From: Salinispora arenicola
GTDB taxonomy: Bacteria > Actinomycetota > Actinomycetes > Mycobacteriales > Micromonosporaceae
DNA: 64,000 nucleotides
Assembly (NCBI RefSeq): GCF_006716065.1
Contig: NZ_VFOL01000001.1
Span: 372,001-436,000 of the forward strand
Direction of reading: 5' to 3'
Position numbers and translations under genes: made by a program. Each line of letters starts with the position of its first letter. Position 1 is the stretch's first letter. This document shows positions 48,491 to 58,313 of this stretch, one piece after another. The notes below the pieces were generated by a model. The model did no database searches and had not been told where the DNA came from. It saw only the letters and a program-made list of their open reading frames with translations.

Positions 48491-48493
48491 GGG

Positions 48494-49465
48494 TCAACCC
48501 CCAGACAGCCCGACGGTCTCGCCGGGTTCACTTTCGGTCCGCTTATCCACTGCCGCGACATAGACGTCCGGCTCCAGGTAGATCACCCGGGCAATCGGCA
48601 CGGCGGCGCGGACCCTTGCCTCCACCGCGTTGATGCCCCGGGCCAGTTCCTCGGCGCTGTCCACCGTCGTCACCGCGACCTTCGCCGCCACCATCAGCTC
48701 GTCGGGGCCGAGGTACAGCGTCTTCATGTGGATGATTCGCTCGACCTCGGGGCCGGCGGTCATCGCCTTCTCGATGGCCACGACATCGTGCGCCTCCGCA
48801 CCCTCGCCGAGGAGCAGGCTCTTGGTCTCGATGGCGAGGATGACGGCGATCACCACCAGCAGGACACCGATCATCGCGGTGCCGACGGCGTCCCAGCGGC
48901 CGTCGTCAGTGATCAGGGTCAGGCCGACCCCGAAGAGCGCGAAGATCAGTCCGACCAGCGCGCCCAGGTCCTCCAACAGCACCACCGGCAGCTCGGGCGC
49001 CTTGGCCCGGCGGACGAACCGCACCCAGGACTGGTTCCCCCGAACGCGATTCGACTCCTGGATCGCGGTCCGGAAGGAGAACGACTCCATGACGATGGCG
49101 CTCACCAGGACGACGACCGGAACCCACTGCCAACTTTTGATGCCCTCCGGATGGGACCACTTGTGGTACGCCTCGTACAGGGCGAAGAGGCCACCGACGG
49201 TGAACAACACGATGGACACGATGAACGCGTAGATGTAGCGCTCCCGGCCGTACCCGAACGGGTGCTGCGGGGTGGCGGCACGCTTCGCCCGCCGCCCCCC
49301 AAGCAGCAGCAGCCCCTGGTTGCCCGAGTCGGCGACCGAGTGGATCGACTCGGCCAACATCGACGACGAGCCGGTCAGCAGAAAGGCAACGAATTTGGTG
49401 ACCGCGATGCCCGCGTTGGCCAACAGCGCGGCGAGGATCGCTTTCGTCCCACCGTTGGCGCTCAC
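48494..49465 (-). CDS. Cation diffusion facilitator transporter
   Basis: 323 residues from GTG 49465. Six hydrophobic segments are visible. The metal-site helices contain SIHSVADSGNQ and LEDLGALVGL (HxxxD and ExxxD-like pairs), and HPFGYGRERYIYAF follows helix 2. The C-terminal cytosolic domain has the ferredoxin-like ELMVAAKVAVTTVDSAEEL. It probably effluxes Zn(II) or a related ion by proton antiport. Its place in a mannose-phosphate operon is conserved but unexplained; phosphomannose isomerases are metal-dependent. Confidence 0.9.
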   Translation of the reverse strand: MSANGGTKAILAALLANAGIAVTKFVAFLLTGSSSMLAESIHSVADSGNQGLLLLGGRRAKRAATPQHPFGYGRERYIYAFIVSIVLFTVGGLFALYEAYHKWSHPEGIKSWQWVPVVVLVSAIVMESFSFRTAIQESNRVRGNQSWVRFVRRAKAPELPVVLLEDLGALVGLIFALFGVGLTLITDDGRWDAVGTAMIGVLLVVIAVILAIETKSLLLGEGAEAHDVVAIEKAMTAGPEVERIIHMKTLYLGPDELMVAAKVAVTTVDSAEELARGINAVEARVRAAVPIARVIYLEPDVYVAAVDKRTESEPGETVGLSGG

Positions 49466-49505
49466 GCTGCCGCCCCGCCGCGCCCGGCGGCCGTCCTACC
49501 CGACC

Positions 49506-50702
49506 TCACTGGTTGGCCAACTCCTTCATCTCAGTGATGGCCGGCACGGCCATCGGGTCGAGTCCGTGCGCCAGCGCGAGGTAGATCGAGGCGAAGTCCG
49601 GAACCGTGATCAGTGAGGCAAGCCGCTCCAGCGCCGAGCCCCCTTCGGCGGTGACCACATCGCTGCGCACCCCCCGACGCTCGGCGAGCGTCTGGACGGC
49701 GTCAGCACGCCGCTCCTCGACCACGAGCGGCTCATCGGCGTCGTCCTCCGGGTTGAGGCCGCCGTCGCGCAGCAGCACCAACCGCAGGCGTGTCTCGGCC
49801 GCTGTCGCCCGGTCGGGGTCGGCGAAAATGTCCCGCTCCCCCTCGACCAACCCGCCGAAGACCCCGTCGAGCAGGCCGACCCGACCGCGGCCCGCCTCGC
49901 CGAGCGCCCCGGAAACGACCGGATACCGGGCGTTCGCCGACAGGGTGTCGCCGAACCGGCGGGCCGCGACGGTGGCCAACGGCGACGACCCCCAGACGAT
50001 CGGGATCGAGCCGGCCAGGCCCAGCGCGAGCGACTTGGCCGGATTGACGAAGGACTCGGCGGAGGGCCGGCACCGGTCAGCGTCGGCGTCCAATCGGGCG
50101 GCGGTCTCGGCCAGATCCGCCTCATTGACCTTGACCAGGCCGAGCATCCGCGCGGCCAGCAGCACCGGCACGGTGAGCGCCCAGAGACTCGCCCGCGCTG
50201 GGGCACGCCGGGGCACGGGGACGAAGGGTGCCCGGGCCCGCTCCGCGACCGATTGCAACTGGGAGTCCGGGGCGCCGACCGCGACGAGGCGGGCACCCCG
50301 CCGATGGGCCGCCTCGGCCGCACCGAGCGCTTCCGGGCTGCGGCCGGAGGCGCTGACCGCGATGACCACGTCGGCGGCGCCCACCCAGCCGGGCACGCCG
50401 GCGCTGCGATGCGGGATCACCGGAACCGGGCAGCGCGGCCCGGCGACCGTCGCCAGCACGTCACCGGTCCGCCCGGCCGTGCCGATCCCGGCGATCACGA
50501 CCGCCCGCGGACGCCCCTCGTCGGCGAGCACCGACAGGTTGGCCTCGGCGGCGAGGGCTGCTGACTCGCGGACCTGCGCCCCACCGGAGGCAGTGTGCCG
50601 CAGCATCCCACCCGGGTCCCGCTCGGCGAGCGCATCCAGATTGTCCAGCAGGGCCTCGTCGGCTTCCCGGTGGCCGCGAACGCCGGCCGCGCCGTCGATC
50701 AC
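49506..50702 (-). CDS. SIS-domain phosphoglucose/phosphomannose isomerase-like protein
   Basis: 398 residues from GTG 50702, overlapping the Trm112 stop (GTGA). The frame extends upstream but reads through Trm112. Two SIS lobes are seen (VVIAGIGTAGRTGDVLATVA, VIAVSASGRSPEALGAAEAA, then IPIVWGSSPLATVAARRFGD), with a C-terminal KELANQ. The family is called bifunctional phosphoglucose/phosphomannose isomerase. In actinobacteria it always sits beside manA and manB, and substrate choice is not proven. Confidence 0.85.
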   Translation of the reverse strand: MIDGAAGVRGHREADEALLDNLDALAERDPGGMLRHTASGGAQVRESAALAAEANLSVLADEGRPRAVVIAGIGTAGRTGDVLATVAGPRCPVPVIPHRSAGVPGWVGAADVVIAVSASGRSPEALGAAEAAHRRGARLVAVGAPDSQLQSVAERARAPFVPVPRRAPARASLWALTVPVLLAARMLGLVKVNEADLAETAARLDADADRCRPSAESFVNPAKSLALGLAGSIPIVWGSSPLATVAARRFGDTLSANARYPVVSGALGEAGRGRVGLLDGVFGGLVEGERDIFADPDRATAAETRLRLVLLRDGGLNPEDDADEPLVVEERRADAVQTLAERRGVRSDVVTAEGGSALERLASLITVPDFASIYLALAHGLDPMAVPAITEMKELANQ

Positions 50703-50884
50703 GACCGCTCCGTGGGGCCGCCGCGTGCCTCGTCCAGCAGGAGCACCGGCACGTCGTCTCGGACCTCGAAGATCCGGCCGCACTCCGTGCAGGTGAGCGT
50801 CTGTGCCCCGGCGTCGTAGTCGAGTGGGGCGTGGTGTGTGTCCGGGCAGGCGAGAATCTCCAGCAACTGCGGATCCAGGGCCAC
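50699..50884 (-). CDS. Trm112-family zinc-ribbon protein
   Basis: 61 residues from GTG 50884 (VALDPQLLEILACPDTHHAP). Cys in ILACP and CTECGRIFEV make a zinc-ribbon pattern, and the ending VRDDVPVLLLDEA is typical of Trm112/YcaR proteins. In eukaryotes and archaea Trm112 activates methyltransferases. The bacterial role is unclear. It is coupled by overlap to the SIS gene. Confidence 0.88.
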   Translation of the reverse strand: MALDPQLLEILACPDTHHAPLDYDAGAQTLTCTECGRIFEVRDDVPVLLLDEARGGPTERS

Positions 50885-50944
50885 GGTGCGGCTCCTTCCA
50901 CCTCTGGGCTTACCGGTCGGTGGCGCCGACCGGCGCACGGGATC

Positions 50945-52330
50945 TTATCGGCGAACCCGGTCGAGCACCGCATCGCGCAGTGATGCCATGCGTTCCCGGG
51001 TCGGGGCCTCGACGTTGAGCCGCAGCAACGGCTCGGTGTTGGAGGCCCGCAGGTTGAGCCAGGCGCCGTCGGCGAAGCGCAGGGTGAGGCCATCGGTGTC
51101 GTCGGCTTGTGCGTCCGGGTACGCGGCCCGTACCTCGGCCACGCGCGCCGCCTGCTCCTCAACCGTGGAGTTGATCTCACCGGAGGCCACGTACCGCTCG
51201 TACTCACTGGCCAGCACCGACAGCGGCAACGACTGCTCACCCAGCGCCGCCAGAGTGTGCATGGCGGCGAGCATCCCGGTATCGGCGAACCAGAAGTCCC
51301 GGAAGTAGTAGTGCGCGGAGTGTTCGCCGCCGAAAATCGCGTTGGTCCTGGCCATCTCGGCCTTGATGAACGAGTGCCCGACCCGGGACACGACCGGCTG
51401 TCCGCCGTTCTCCCGAACGATCTCCGGAACGGCGGCGGATGTGATCAAGTTGTGGATCACCGTTGATCCGGGGTGCTTGGCCAGCTCACGGGTCGCGACC
51501 AGCGCGGTGATCGCGGACGGCGACACCGGCTCCCCACGCTCGTCCACCACGAAGCAACGATCGGCGTCCCCATCGAAGGCCAGACCGATGTCCGCGCCCT
51601 CCGCCCGCACCGCATGTTGCAGGTCGACCAGGTTCTTCGGGTCCAGCGGGTTCGCCTCGTGGTTGGGGAAGGTGCCGTCCAACTCGAAGTAGAGCGGCAC
51701 GATCTCGAGCGGCAGCGCCGCCAGCGCGACATCGCCGAGCACCGTCGGGACCGTGTAGCCGCCCATGCCGTTGCCGGCGTCCACCACGACCTTCAGCGGT
51801 CGAATCCGGGTGAGGTCGACCAGCTTGCGCAGGTACGCCGCGTAGTCCGCGAGCAGGTCGCGCTGGTGGACCGGCGCGCTCGGCGGCCCCGCCGGCCGGG
51901 CCTGGCCCGCGTCCAGCAGCGCCTGTGCCCGCGCTCGGATCTCGGCCAGGCCGCTGTCCTGCCCGATGGGACGTGCCCCCGAGCGGCACATTTTGATCCC
52001 GTTGTACTGGGCCGGGTTGTGGCTGGCGGTGAACATCGCCCCGGGTAGGTCGAGCGACCCGGAGGCGTAATACAGCATGTCGGTCGAGGCCAGTCCCAGT
52101 TCGACGACCGCGCGGCCGGCCGCGCGGACACCGGTGGCGAAGGCAGCCGCGAGGCCCGGACCGGTGGCCCGCATGTCGTGGGCGATCAGCACCGCGTCGC
52201 CGGTCTCCCCACCAGTGGTGAGAACCTGGGCGAAAGCGGCACCAAGCGCCTCGGCGACATGCTCGTCCCACTGGTGCGGCACCATCCCACGCACGTCGTA
52301 GGCCTTCACGATCTGGGACAGGTCTGTCAC
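50945..52330 (-). CDS. manB: Phosphomannomutase/phosphoglucomutase
   Basis: 461 residues from GTG 52330 (VTDLSQIVKAYDVRG); upstream in-frame codons are unconserved. The active-site Ser is in MFTASHNPAQYNGIKM, the metal loop in LAFDGDADRCFVVDE, the sugar-binding loop in GGEHSAHYYF, and the phosphate loop in LRASNTEPLLRLN. It makes mannose-1-phosphate for GDP-mannose and cell-envelope glycans. It is the first gene of the operon that ends with manA. Confidence 0.94.
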   Translation of the reverse strand: MTDLSQIVKAYDVRGMVPHQWDEHVAEALGAAFAQVLTTGGETGDAVLIAHDMRATGPGLAAAFATGVRAAGRAVVELGLASTDMLYYASGSLDLPGAMFTASHNPAQYNGIKMCRSGARPIGQDSGLAEIRARAQALLDAGQARPAGPPSAPVHQRDLLADYAAYLRKLVDLTRIRPLKVVVDAGNGMGGYTVPTVLGDVALAALPLEIVPLYFELDGTFPNHEANPLDPKNLVDLQHAVRAEGADIGLAFDGDADRCFVVDERGEPVSPSAITALVATRELAKHPGSTVIHNLITSAAVPEIVRENGGQPVVSRVGHSFIKAEMARTNAIFGGEHSAHYYFRDFWFADTGMLAAMHTLAALGEQSLPLSVLASEYERYVASGEINSTVEEQAARVAEVRAAYPDAQADDTDGLTLRFADGAWLNLRASNTEPLLRLNVEAPTRERMASLRDAVLDRVRR

Positions 52331-52552
52331 CGTGCTCCGCTCCTCGCGCTGGCGGTCGTCAACGGCCTGAGCGTATCCGAGCACGGATGATCGCTCCGGT
52401 CCAGCCGCAGAGCCGACAGATGCCCGCTCAGTCCGGCAGCCGGGGACGAACCCGGGCGCGATCGGCCGCGGCCGGTGCGACGGACCCGTGCTGGCCTGTG
52501 CCGGCGGGAGGATCTGGCTGACCCGGCCGGTCGGACATCGCCTGCCGAGCGC

Positions 52553-53992
52553 CTACCCGGTGACGCCGGTGAGGACCAGGACGCGCGGCTCGGTGTAGTC
52601 GTCCATCGCGCTGCGCACGCCCTCCCGTCCGACGCCGGATGCCTTCACCCCGCCGTACGGCATCTGGTCGGCGCGGTACGACGGCACGTCCCCGACGATC
52701 ACCCCGCCCACCTCCAGGGCCTGTCCGGCGCGGAACGCCGTGTCCAGCCGGTGGGTGAAAACGCCCGCCTGCAACCCGTACGCCGAATCGTTGACCGCCG
52801 CGAACGCGGCGTCGTCGCTGCCCGCCCTGGCTGCCACCAGCACCGGCCCGAACACCTCCTCGGCACTGACCCTGGCGTCCCGCGGCACCCCGGACAGCAC
52901 CGTGGGCGGGAACGTGGCGCCCTCCCGGCGACCGCCGACCTCGATGGTGGCGCCCGCCGCAACGGCCTCGTCCACCCATTCCTCGACCCGGCGGGCGGCC
53001 ACCTCGGAGACCAGCGGACCGACGTCGGTGAGCTCGGACGAGGGGTCACCGGTCCGCAACTCCCGCACCGCCGCGACCAGCCGGGGCAGGAAGCCGTCGT
53101 AGAGGAACTCGTGCACGTACACCCGCTGCACCGCGATACAGGACTGTCCGGCCTGGTAGTTCGCGAAGGTCGCGATCCGGTCCGCGGCGAAGGTCAGGTC
53201 CTCCTCGGCGCTCCAGTCCGCACAGATCACCACCGCCGCGTTGCCGCCCAACTCCAGGGTCACGTGCTTGTCCGGCACCGACCGACGGATGGCCGCGCCC
53301 ACCGGACCGGAGCCGGTGAACGACACCACCGGCAGCCGCGGGTCGGCGACGAGCCCGGCGGCGCGCTCGTTGGGCAGCGGCAGCACCGAGAACATGCCCT
53401 CCGGCAGGTCGGTCTCGGCCAGCAGCTCACCGAGCAGCAACGCGGACAGCGGGGTGGCCGGGGCCGGTTTGACGATGATCGGTGCACCGACCGCGATCGC
53501 CGGCGCGACCTTGTGCGCCACCAGGTTCAGCGGGAAGTTGAACGGGGAGATTCCCAGCACGGGGCCCCGCGGCACCCGGCGGACCAACGCCAGCCGGCCG
53601 GCGGCGGCCGGATCGGTGTCCAGACGCTGCAACTCCCCGGAGAAACGCCGAGCCTCCTCGGCGGCCCACCGGAACGTACCTATTGCCCGCCGCACCTCGG
53701 CGCGCGCCCATTTGATCGGCTTGCCGTTCTCGGCGGTGATCAGCGCCGCCACCTCGTCGGCGCGCTGGGCGAGACGCCGATGGACGTGGTCCAGGGCCGC
53801 CGCCCGCAGGTACGCGGGCAGGGCGGCGGCCGTCGGGGCCACCGCGGCAGCGGCCGCGACGGCGGTCTCGACCTGGTTCGGGGTGGCGAAAGTGGTACGC
53901 CCGACGACGCGCCCGTCGTACGGATGGTGCACAGTCAGCTCCTGCTCACCGTGGGCGGGGCGGGCTGCGACATGGAAGGCTACGGACTCCAC
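52553..53992 (-). CDS. Aldehyde dehydrogenase (GAPN/SSADH-like)
   Basis: 479 residues from GTG 53992 (VESVAFHVAARPAHG); the longer frame upstream runs through the divergent promoter region and is rejected. The catalytic Cys is in NYQAGQSCIAVQRV, Glu in TLELGGNAAVV, and the NAD(P) motif in SFTGSGPVGAAI. The C-terminus contains the PYGGVKASGVGREG box. The substrate is unknown; non-phosphorylating glyceraldehyde-3-phosphate or lactaldehyde-type use is possible. It is divergent from the GAF regulator. Confidence 0.85.
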   Translation of the reverse strand: MESVAFHVAARPAHGEQELTVHHPYDGRVVGRTTFATPNQVETAVAAAAAVAPTAAALPAYLRAAALDHVHRRLAQRADEVAALITAENGKPIKWARAEVRRAIGTFRWAAEEARRFSGELQRLDTDPAAAGRLALVRRVPRGPVLGISPFNFPLNLVAHKVAPAIAVGAPIIVKPAPATPLSALLLGELLAETDLPEGMFSVLPLPNERAAGLVADPRLPVVSFTGSGPVGAAIRRSVPDKHVTLELGGNAAVVICADWSAEEDLTFAADRIATFANYQAGQSCIAVQRVYVHEFLYDGFLPRLVAAVRELRTGDPSSELTDVGPLVSEVAARRVEEWVDEAVAAGATIEVGGRREGATFPPTVLSGVPRDARVSAEEVFGPVLVAARAGSDDAAFAAVNDSAYGLQAGVFTHRLDTAFRAGQALEVGGVIVGDVPSYRADQMPYGGVKASGVGREGVRSAMDDYTEPRVLVLTGVTG

Positions 53993-54188
53993 ATCGAGCA
54001 GCGTAGACGAGCCGGTGGCGGACGGAACAACCGTCGACGCTCCGGTGCTCAGGCCGAGTGGCCGACCTGGGCGACGACGGCCCCCAGCACGGGTAGGGGG
54101 TCTACCGGAACGGGTAGGCAGATTGGCGTGGACTGCCGCTTGGCGAACCGGGGTGAGCTGCGTCACGATGGGTGCCAGGAGGTCGCCC

Positions 54189-55469
54189 GTGGTCGACCCG
54201 TGGCTCGCCCTGGAAATCGGCGTCGATCCGGCGGAGCGGATCGCGCAGGTGGGTGTTGCCCACACGGCGTTCCTCACCGGGGCGACGCCACAGCGGGTAC
54301 GGGACGTGGTGCGCCGATCGTGGGAACGGTCGATGCCCCTCGACCCGGAGGGCACCCCGCCCGTCGACCTCGTCGATGACACGCTGGAGAGCTACCGTGC
54401 CGGGCATCCGCTGGCCCCGGTGCTGCCGATCTTCCGGGACCTGCTCGGTGGGATCGCCCAGGACGGCGCGCACCTGTTGGCGGTCTGCGACACGCACGGC
54501 CGCCTGCTCTGGGTGGAGGGGCACCCGGGGTTGCTACGACGGGCCGAGGGGATGAACTTCGTGCCCGGGGCCCGCTGGGACGAGGCGCACGCTGGCACCA
54601 ACGCACCCGGCACCGCCCTCGCCGTGGACCACAGCGTGCAGATCTTCGCCACCGAACATTTCTGCCGCCGTGTCCAGCGCTGGACCTGCGCCGCCGCGCC
54701 CATCCACGATCCGGCCACCGGCCGGATACTCGGCGCAGTGGACATCACCGGCGGTAATCACCTCGCCACCCCGCAGAGCCTGGCGCTGATCCGGGCCACC
54801 GCACGGGCCGCCGAGGCGTTCCTGGCCGCGCACGCGCCGATCGAACCGGACGTGGTGCAGGTGTCCGCGCTTGGCCGGGACGAGGCGCAACTACAGGTCG
54901 GTGGCCGTCGCATCCGGCTCGGTCGCCGGCACAGCGAGCTGCTGGTGCTGCTGGTGGATCACCCCGAGGGGCGCACCGGGGAGCAACTCGCCCTCGACCT
55001 CTACGGCGAGGACCGGCCGCACCCGGTCACTGTTCGGGCCGAGCTGTCCCGGCTCCGCCGCGTGCTGGGCCCGGAGTTGCTCGACTCCCGCCCGTACCGG
55101 CTGCGCTGCCGGGTACGCGCCGACTTTCGTACCGTCACCGACCGACTGGAGCGGGGCGACCCGGCGGGCGGGCTCGACGCGTACCCCGGGAGTCTGTTGC
55201 CCGGCTCGGACGCGCCGGGCGTGGCGAGGCTGCGCCGGCTGGTCGACGGCCAGCTACGCGCGGCCGTGCTGGCTGCCGCGGATCCGGCCCTGCTCGCGGC
55301 GTGGACCGCGACGCCCGCCGGCACCGACGACCTGACGGCCTGGGAGGCCCTGGCGCGGGTGTTGCCGCCGGGCGCACCTCGCCGGCCCCTCGCCCTCGCG
55401 CGGGCCCGCCAGCTCGCCCGAGAGTACGGCGTGAGCCGTGCAACGTCGCTGCAACGTCGACAAAAATAG
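54189..55469 (+). CDS. GAF-domain transcriptional regulator of aldehyde dehydrogenase
   Basis: 426 residues from GTG 54189, which follows an ideal AGGAGG; ATG 54168 lacks one. A GAF domain spans about residues 80-210 ([60 protein letters not shown]). A winged-helix-like C-terminal domain ([34 protein letters not shown]) follows. This is the architecture of activators next to acetaldehyde dehydrogenase genes in actinobacteria. The downstream gene starts 40 bp later in the same direction. Confidence 0.85.
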   Translation: MVDPWLALEIGVDPAERIAQVGVAHTAFLTGATPQRVRDVVRRSWERSMPLDPEGTPPVDLVDDTLESYRAGHPLAPVLPIFRDLLGGIAQDGAHLLAVCDTHGRLLWVEGHPGLLRRAEGMNFVPGARWDEAHAGTNAPGTALAVDHSVQIFATEHFCRRVQRWTCAAAPIHDPATGRILGAVDITGGNHLATPQSLALIRATARAAEAFLAAHAPIEPDVVQVSALGRDEAQLQVGGRRIRLGRRHSELLVLLVDHPEGRTGEQLALDLYGEDRPHPVTVRAELSRLRRVLGPELLDSRPYRLRCRVRADFRTVTDRLERGDPAGGLDAYPGSLLPGSDAPGVARLRRLVDGQLRAAVLAAADPALLAAWTATPAGTDDLTAWEALARVLPPGAPRRPLALARARQLAREYGVSRATSLQRRQK

Positions 55470-55509
55470 GGTCGGCGCCGTCCACTGTTCGTTGACGGCG
55501 GAGGTACCC

Positions 55510-57015
55510 ATGACGCGCTTTGACGCGCCCACCCACTGGCAGTCCCGCTACGACCACTTCATCGGCGGCGACTACGTCAAGCCGCACGGCGGGCGGTACT
55601 TCGAGAATCCGACCCCGGTGACCGGGCAGCCCTTCTGTGAGGTGGCCCGGGGCACCGCCGAGGACGTGGAGCGGGCCATCGAGGCCGCACACGGCGCCGC
55701 CGGGGCGTGGGGGCGTACCCCAGCTGCCGAGCGCGCCCTGGTCCTCAACCGGGTCGCCGATCGTATGCAGGAGCACCTGCAGGCGCTCGCGATCGCGGAG
55801 ACCTGGGAAAACGGTAAGCCGGTACGCGAGACGCTGGCCGCCGACATCCCGCTCGCGATCGACCACTTCCGATACTTTGCCGGCGTGATCCGGGCCCAGG
55901 AGGGCTCCCTCGCCGAGCTCGACGATGACACCGTCGCCTACCACTTCCACGAGCCGCTCGGTGTGGTCGGGCAGATCATCCCGTGGAACTTCCCGCTGCT
56001 CATGGCGACCTGGAAGCTCGCGCCGGCACTCGCGGCCGGCAACGCGGTGGTGCTCAAGCCCGCCGAGCAGACACCCGCGTCGATCCACTACTGGCTGTCC
56101 CTGGTGGCTGACCTACTACCACCGGGTGTGGTCAACGTCGTCAACGGCTTCGGAGTCGAGGCGGGCCGGCCCCTGGCCTCCTCGCCGCGGGTGGCCAAGG
56201 TGGCGTTCACCGGTGAGACCACGACCGGGCGGCTGATCATGCAGTACGCCAGCGAGAACATCAAGCCGGTCACGCTGGAGTTGGGCGGCAAGAGCCCGAA
56301 CATCTTCTTCGACGACGTCAGCGCCGCGGCCGACGACTTCCGCGACAAGGCACTCGAGGGTTTCACGATGTTCGCCCTGAACCAGGGCGAGGTGTGCACC
56401 TGCCCGTCCCGGGCGCTGATCCAGCAGGGGCACTACGCCGACTTCCTGGCGGCGGCAGTCGCGCGGACCCGCGAGATCACGCCGGGGCACCCGCTGGACA
56501 CCGCGACGATGGTCGGCGCGCAGGCGTCCAACGACCAGCTCGAGAAGATCCTTTCCTATCTGGACATCGGTCGGCAGGAAGGTGCCCGCGTGTTGGTCGG
56601 TGGCGCGCGGGCAGAGCTGGGCGGCGAGTTGTCCGGCGGGTACTACGTCGAACCGACGATCTTCGAGGGCAACAACTCGATGCGGATCTTCCAGGAGGAG
56701 ATCTTCGGCCCCGTCGTGTCGGTCACCTCCTTCGCCGACCTCGACGACGCGATCAAAATCGCCAACGACACGTTGTACGGGCTCGGTGCTGGCGTCTGGA
56801 CCCGGGACATCAACACGGCCTACCGGGCGGGGCGGGCCATCCAGGCGGGGCGGGTCTGGACGAACTGTTACCACGCGTACCCAGCGCACGCCGCGTTCGG
56901 CGGGTACAAGCACTCCGGGATCGGCCGGGAGAACCACAAGATGATGCTGGATCACTACCAGCAGACCAAGAACCTGCTGGTCAGCTACTCCCCGAAGAAG
57001 CTGGGCTTCTACTGA
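55510..57015 (+). CDS. exaC: Acetaldehyde/aldehyde dehydrogenase, ExaC type
   Basis: 501 residues from ATG 55510, with GGAGG upstream. The catalytic Cys lies in the unusual [15 protein letters not shown], Glu in [13 protein letters not shown], and the NAD motif in [14 protein letters not shown]. This matches the NAD-dependent acetaldehyde dehydrogenases of the AldB/ExaC group used in ethanol and amine catabolism. It overlaps the DUF779 gene by one base. The substrate is inferred from the family. Confidence 0.9.
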   Translation: MTRFDAPTHWQSRYDHFIGGDYVKPHGGRYFENPTPVTGQPFCEVARGTAEDVERAIEAAHGAAGAWGRTPAAERALVLNRVADRMQEHLQALAIAETWENGKPVRETLAADIPLAIDHFRYFAGVIRAQEGSLAELDDDTVAYHFHEPLGVVGQIIPWNFPLLMATWKLAPALAAGNAVVLKPAEQTPASIHYWLSLVADLLPPGVVNVVNGFGVEAGRPLASSPRVAKVAFTGETTTGRLIMQYASENIKPVTLELGGKSPNIFFDDVSAAADDFRDKALEGFTMFALNQGEVCTCPSRALIQQGHYADFLAAAVARTREITPGHPLDTATMVGAQASNDQLEKILSYLDIGRQEGARVLVGGARAELGGELSGGYYVEPTIFEGNNSMRIFQEEIFGPVVSVTSFADLDDAIKIANDTLYGLGAGVWTRDINTAYRAGRAIQAGRVWTNCYHAYPAHAAFGGYKHSGIGRENHKMMLDHYQQTKNLLVSYSPKKLGFY

Positions 57016-57359
57016 TGAGCGACCTGGTGACCGTGACCCCCGCAGCGGCCGAGGTGATCCGGTCGCTCCGGGGGCAGCACGGGCCGTTGATGTTCCACCA
57101 GTCCGGCGGCTGCTGCGACGGCAGTGCACCGATGTGCTATCCCGCCGGCGAGTTCCGTACTGGTTCGTCGGATGTCCTGCTGGCCACGCTTGCGGTGGAT
57201 GGGGTGCCGGAACCGGTCGAGTTCTGGATCTCGCGTGCCCAGTGGGACCTCTGGCAGCACACGCGGCTCACGGTCGACGTGGTTCCCGGCCGGGGCAGCG
57301 GGTTCTCCCTGGAGGCTCCGGAGGGCCTGCGCTTCCTCATCCGCTCCTCCCTGGCCTGA
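57015..57359 (+). CDS. DUF779 protein
   Basis: 114 residues from ATG 57015, overlapping the exaC stop. MFHQSGGCCDGSAPMCYPAG, with its Cys cluster, and a C-terminal EFWISRAQWDLWQHT are the family signature. DUF779 proteins are almost always encoded beside acetaldehyde dehydrogenase genes and may assist that enzyme or bind a metal. The function is untested. Confidence 0.9.
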   Translation: MSDLVTVTPAAAEVIRSLRGQHGPLMFHQSGGCCDGSAPMCYPAGEFRTGSSDVLLATLAVDGVPEPVEFWISRAQWDLWQHTRLTVDVVPGRGSGFSLEAPEGLRFLIRSSLA

Positions 57360-57589
57360 GCTCCACCGCCACCCGGAACACGCCAGGGATTCCGTTGCTG
57401 TGGTTGGTTCCCGACGACGACATGCGTCAGACTGCGCGGGGCTGGGCCCGGGAACCACCCTGGTGCAGGGTGTGCCCGCGGCCCGACCTCGGCAGCGGAT
57501 GGAACCCGACCTCGGGTGGGCCGCGGGTGCTGTTGGCGGGATGTCGCTGTCGGGACCTGGGTCGATCCAGCGACAATGTGGGGGCGTCG

Positions 57590-58105
57590 ATGAACAACCG
57601 GGACCAGGACAACGACACCGGCGGGCGGCGGATCACCGCCGCCCCCGGTGGTGCTGGCCAGGCACCACTCGACGACGCGGCGAAACTGATCATCGAACAG
57701 CTCCAGAAAGACGGTCGCCAACCGTACTCGACGATCGGCAGGGCGGTCGGGCTCTCCGAGGCGGCAGTCCGCCAGCGCGTACAGCGCCTGCTCGACGCCG
57801 GGGTGATGCAGATCGTCGCGGTCACCGACCCGCTCCAGCTCGGCTTCCCCCGCCAGGCGATGATCGGCCTCCGGACGGACGGGGACCTGGAGGCGGTGGC
57901 CGACCGGCTCGCCGAACTGGACGAGGTCAACTACGTGGTCATCACCGCCGGCTCGTTCGACCTGCTCGCCGAGGTGGTCTGCCGCAACGACGACCACCTG
58001 TTGGAGATCCTGCAACGACTCCGCGCGGTCGAGGGCGTGTTGTCGACCGAGGTCTTCGTCTACCTCAAGCTGCGCAAGCAGACATACACCTGGGGCACCG
58101 CCTGA
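57590..58105 (+). CDS. Lrp/AsnC-family regulator
   Basis: 171 residues from ATG 57590 with a GGGGG ribosome-binding site. The N-terminal 30 residues are polar and extra to the family. The helix-turn-helix (DGRQPYSTIGRAVGLSEAAV, RQRVQRLLDAGV) and a full-length RAM ligand domain (QAMIGLRTDGDLEAVADRLA, TAGSFDLLAEVVCRNDDHL) follow. It is paired with the aminotransferase gene 208 bp downstream and probably controls it through the half-sites between them. Confidence 0.9.
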   Translation: MNNRDQDNDTGGRRITAAPGGAGQAPLDDAAKLIIEQLQKDGRQPYSTIGRAVGLSEAAVRQRVQRLLDAGVMQIVAVTDPLQLGFPRQAMIGLRTDGDLEAVADRLAELDEVNYVVITAGSFDLLAEVVCRNDDHLLEILQRLRAVEGVLSTEVFVYLKLRKQTYTWGTA

Positions 58106-58153
58106 CCGCAGCCACCGGCCGTCATGTCGACAGCCTCCAGGGCTCGGGGAGCA

Positions 58154-58224
58154 ACGAATTTCGCCATCCAGGTCATTACCTGTCACGGAATTCGTAGCTG
58201 TAGACTGAAATCACAACGAATTCC
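58154..58224. promoter_or_regulatory. Operator-like GGAATTCGT/ACGAATTCC sites
   Basis: ACGAATTTC (58154-58162), GGAATTCGT (58187-58195) and ACGAATTCC (58216-58224) lie in the Lrp-aminotransferase spacer. The last two are an exact inverted repeat with 20 bp between them. Centres are about 33 and 29 bp apart, near three helical turns, as for Lrp-type octamers. The AT-rich cores stand out in GC-rich DNA. Confidence 0.6.
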
Positions 58225-58313
58225 GCTTGTCGGCTGGCGTCAGTTCATGCGATAACCATGGTCACGAGCGGCCGGTGTCACCCCTGACCGGCCCACGACG
58301 CGATGGGGCTGAC

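Noticed and set aside
47303..49537. 744-codon plus-strand frame opposite manA and the CDF gene
   Set aside because: Shadow of two identified genes; no start signal or domain.
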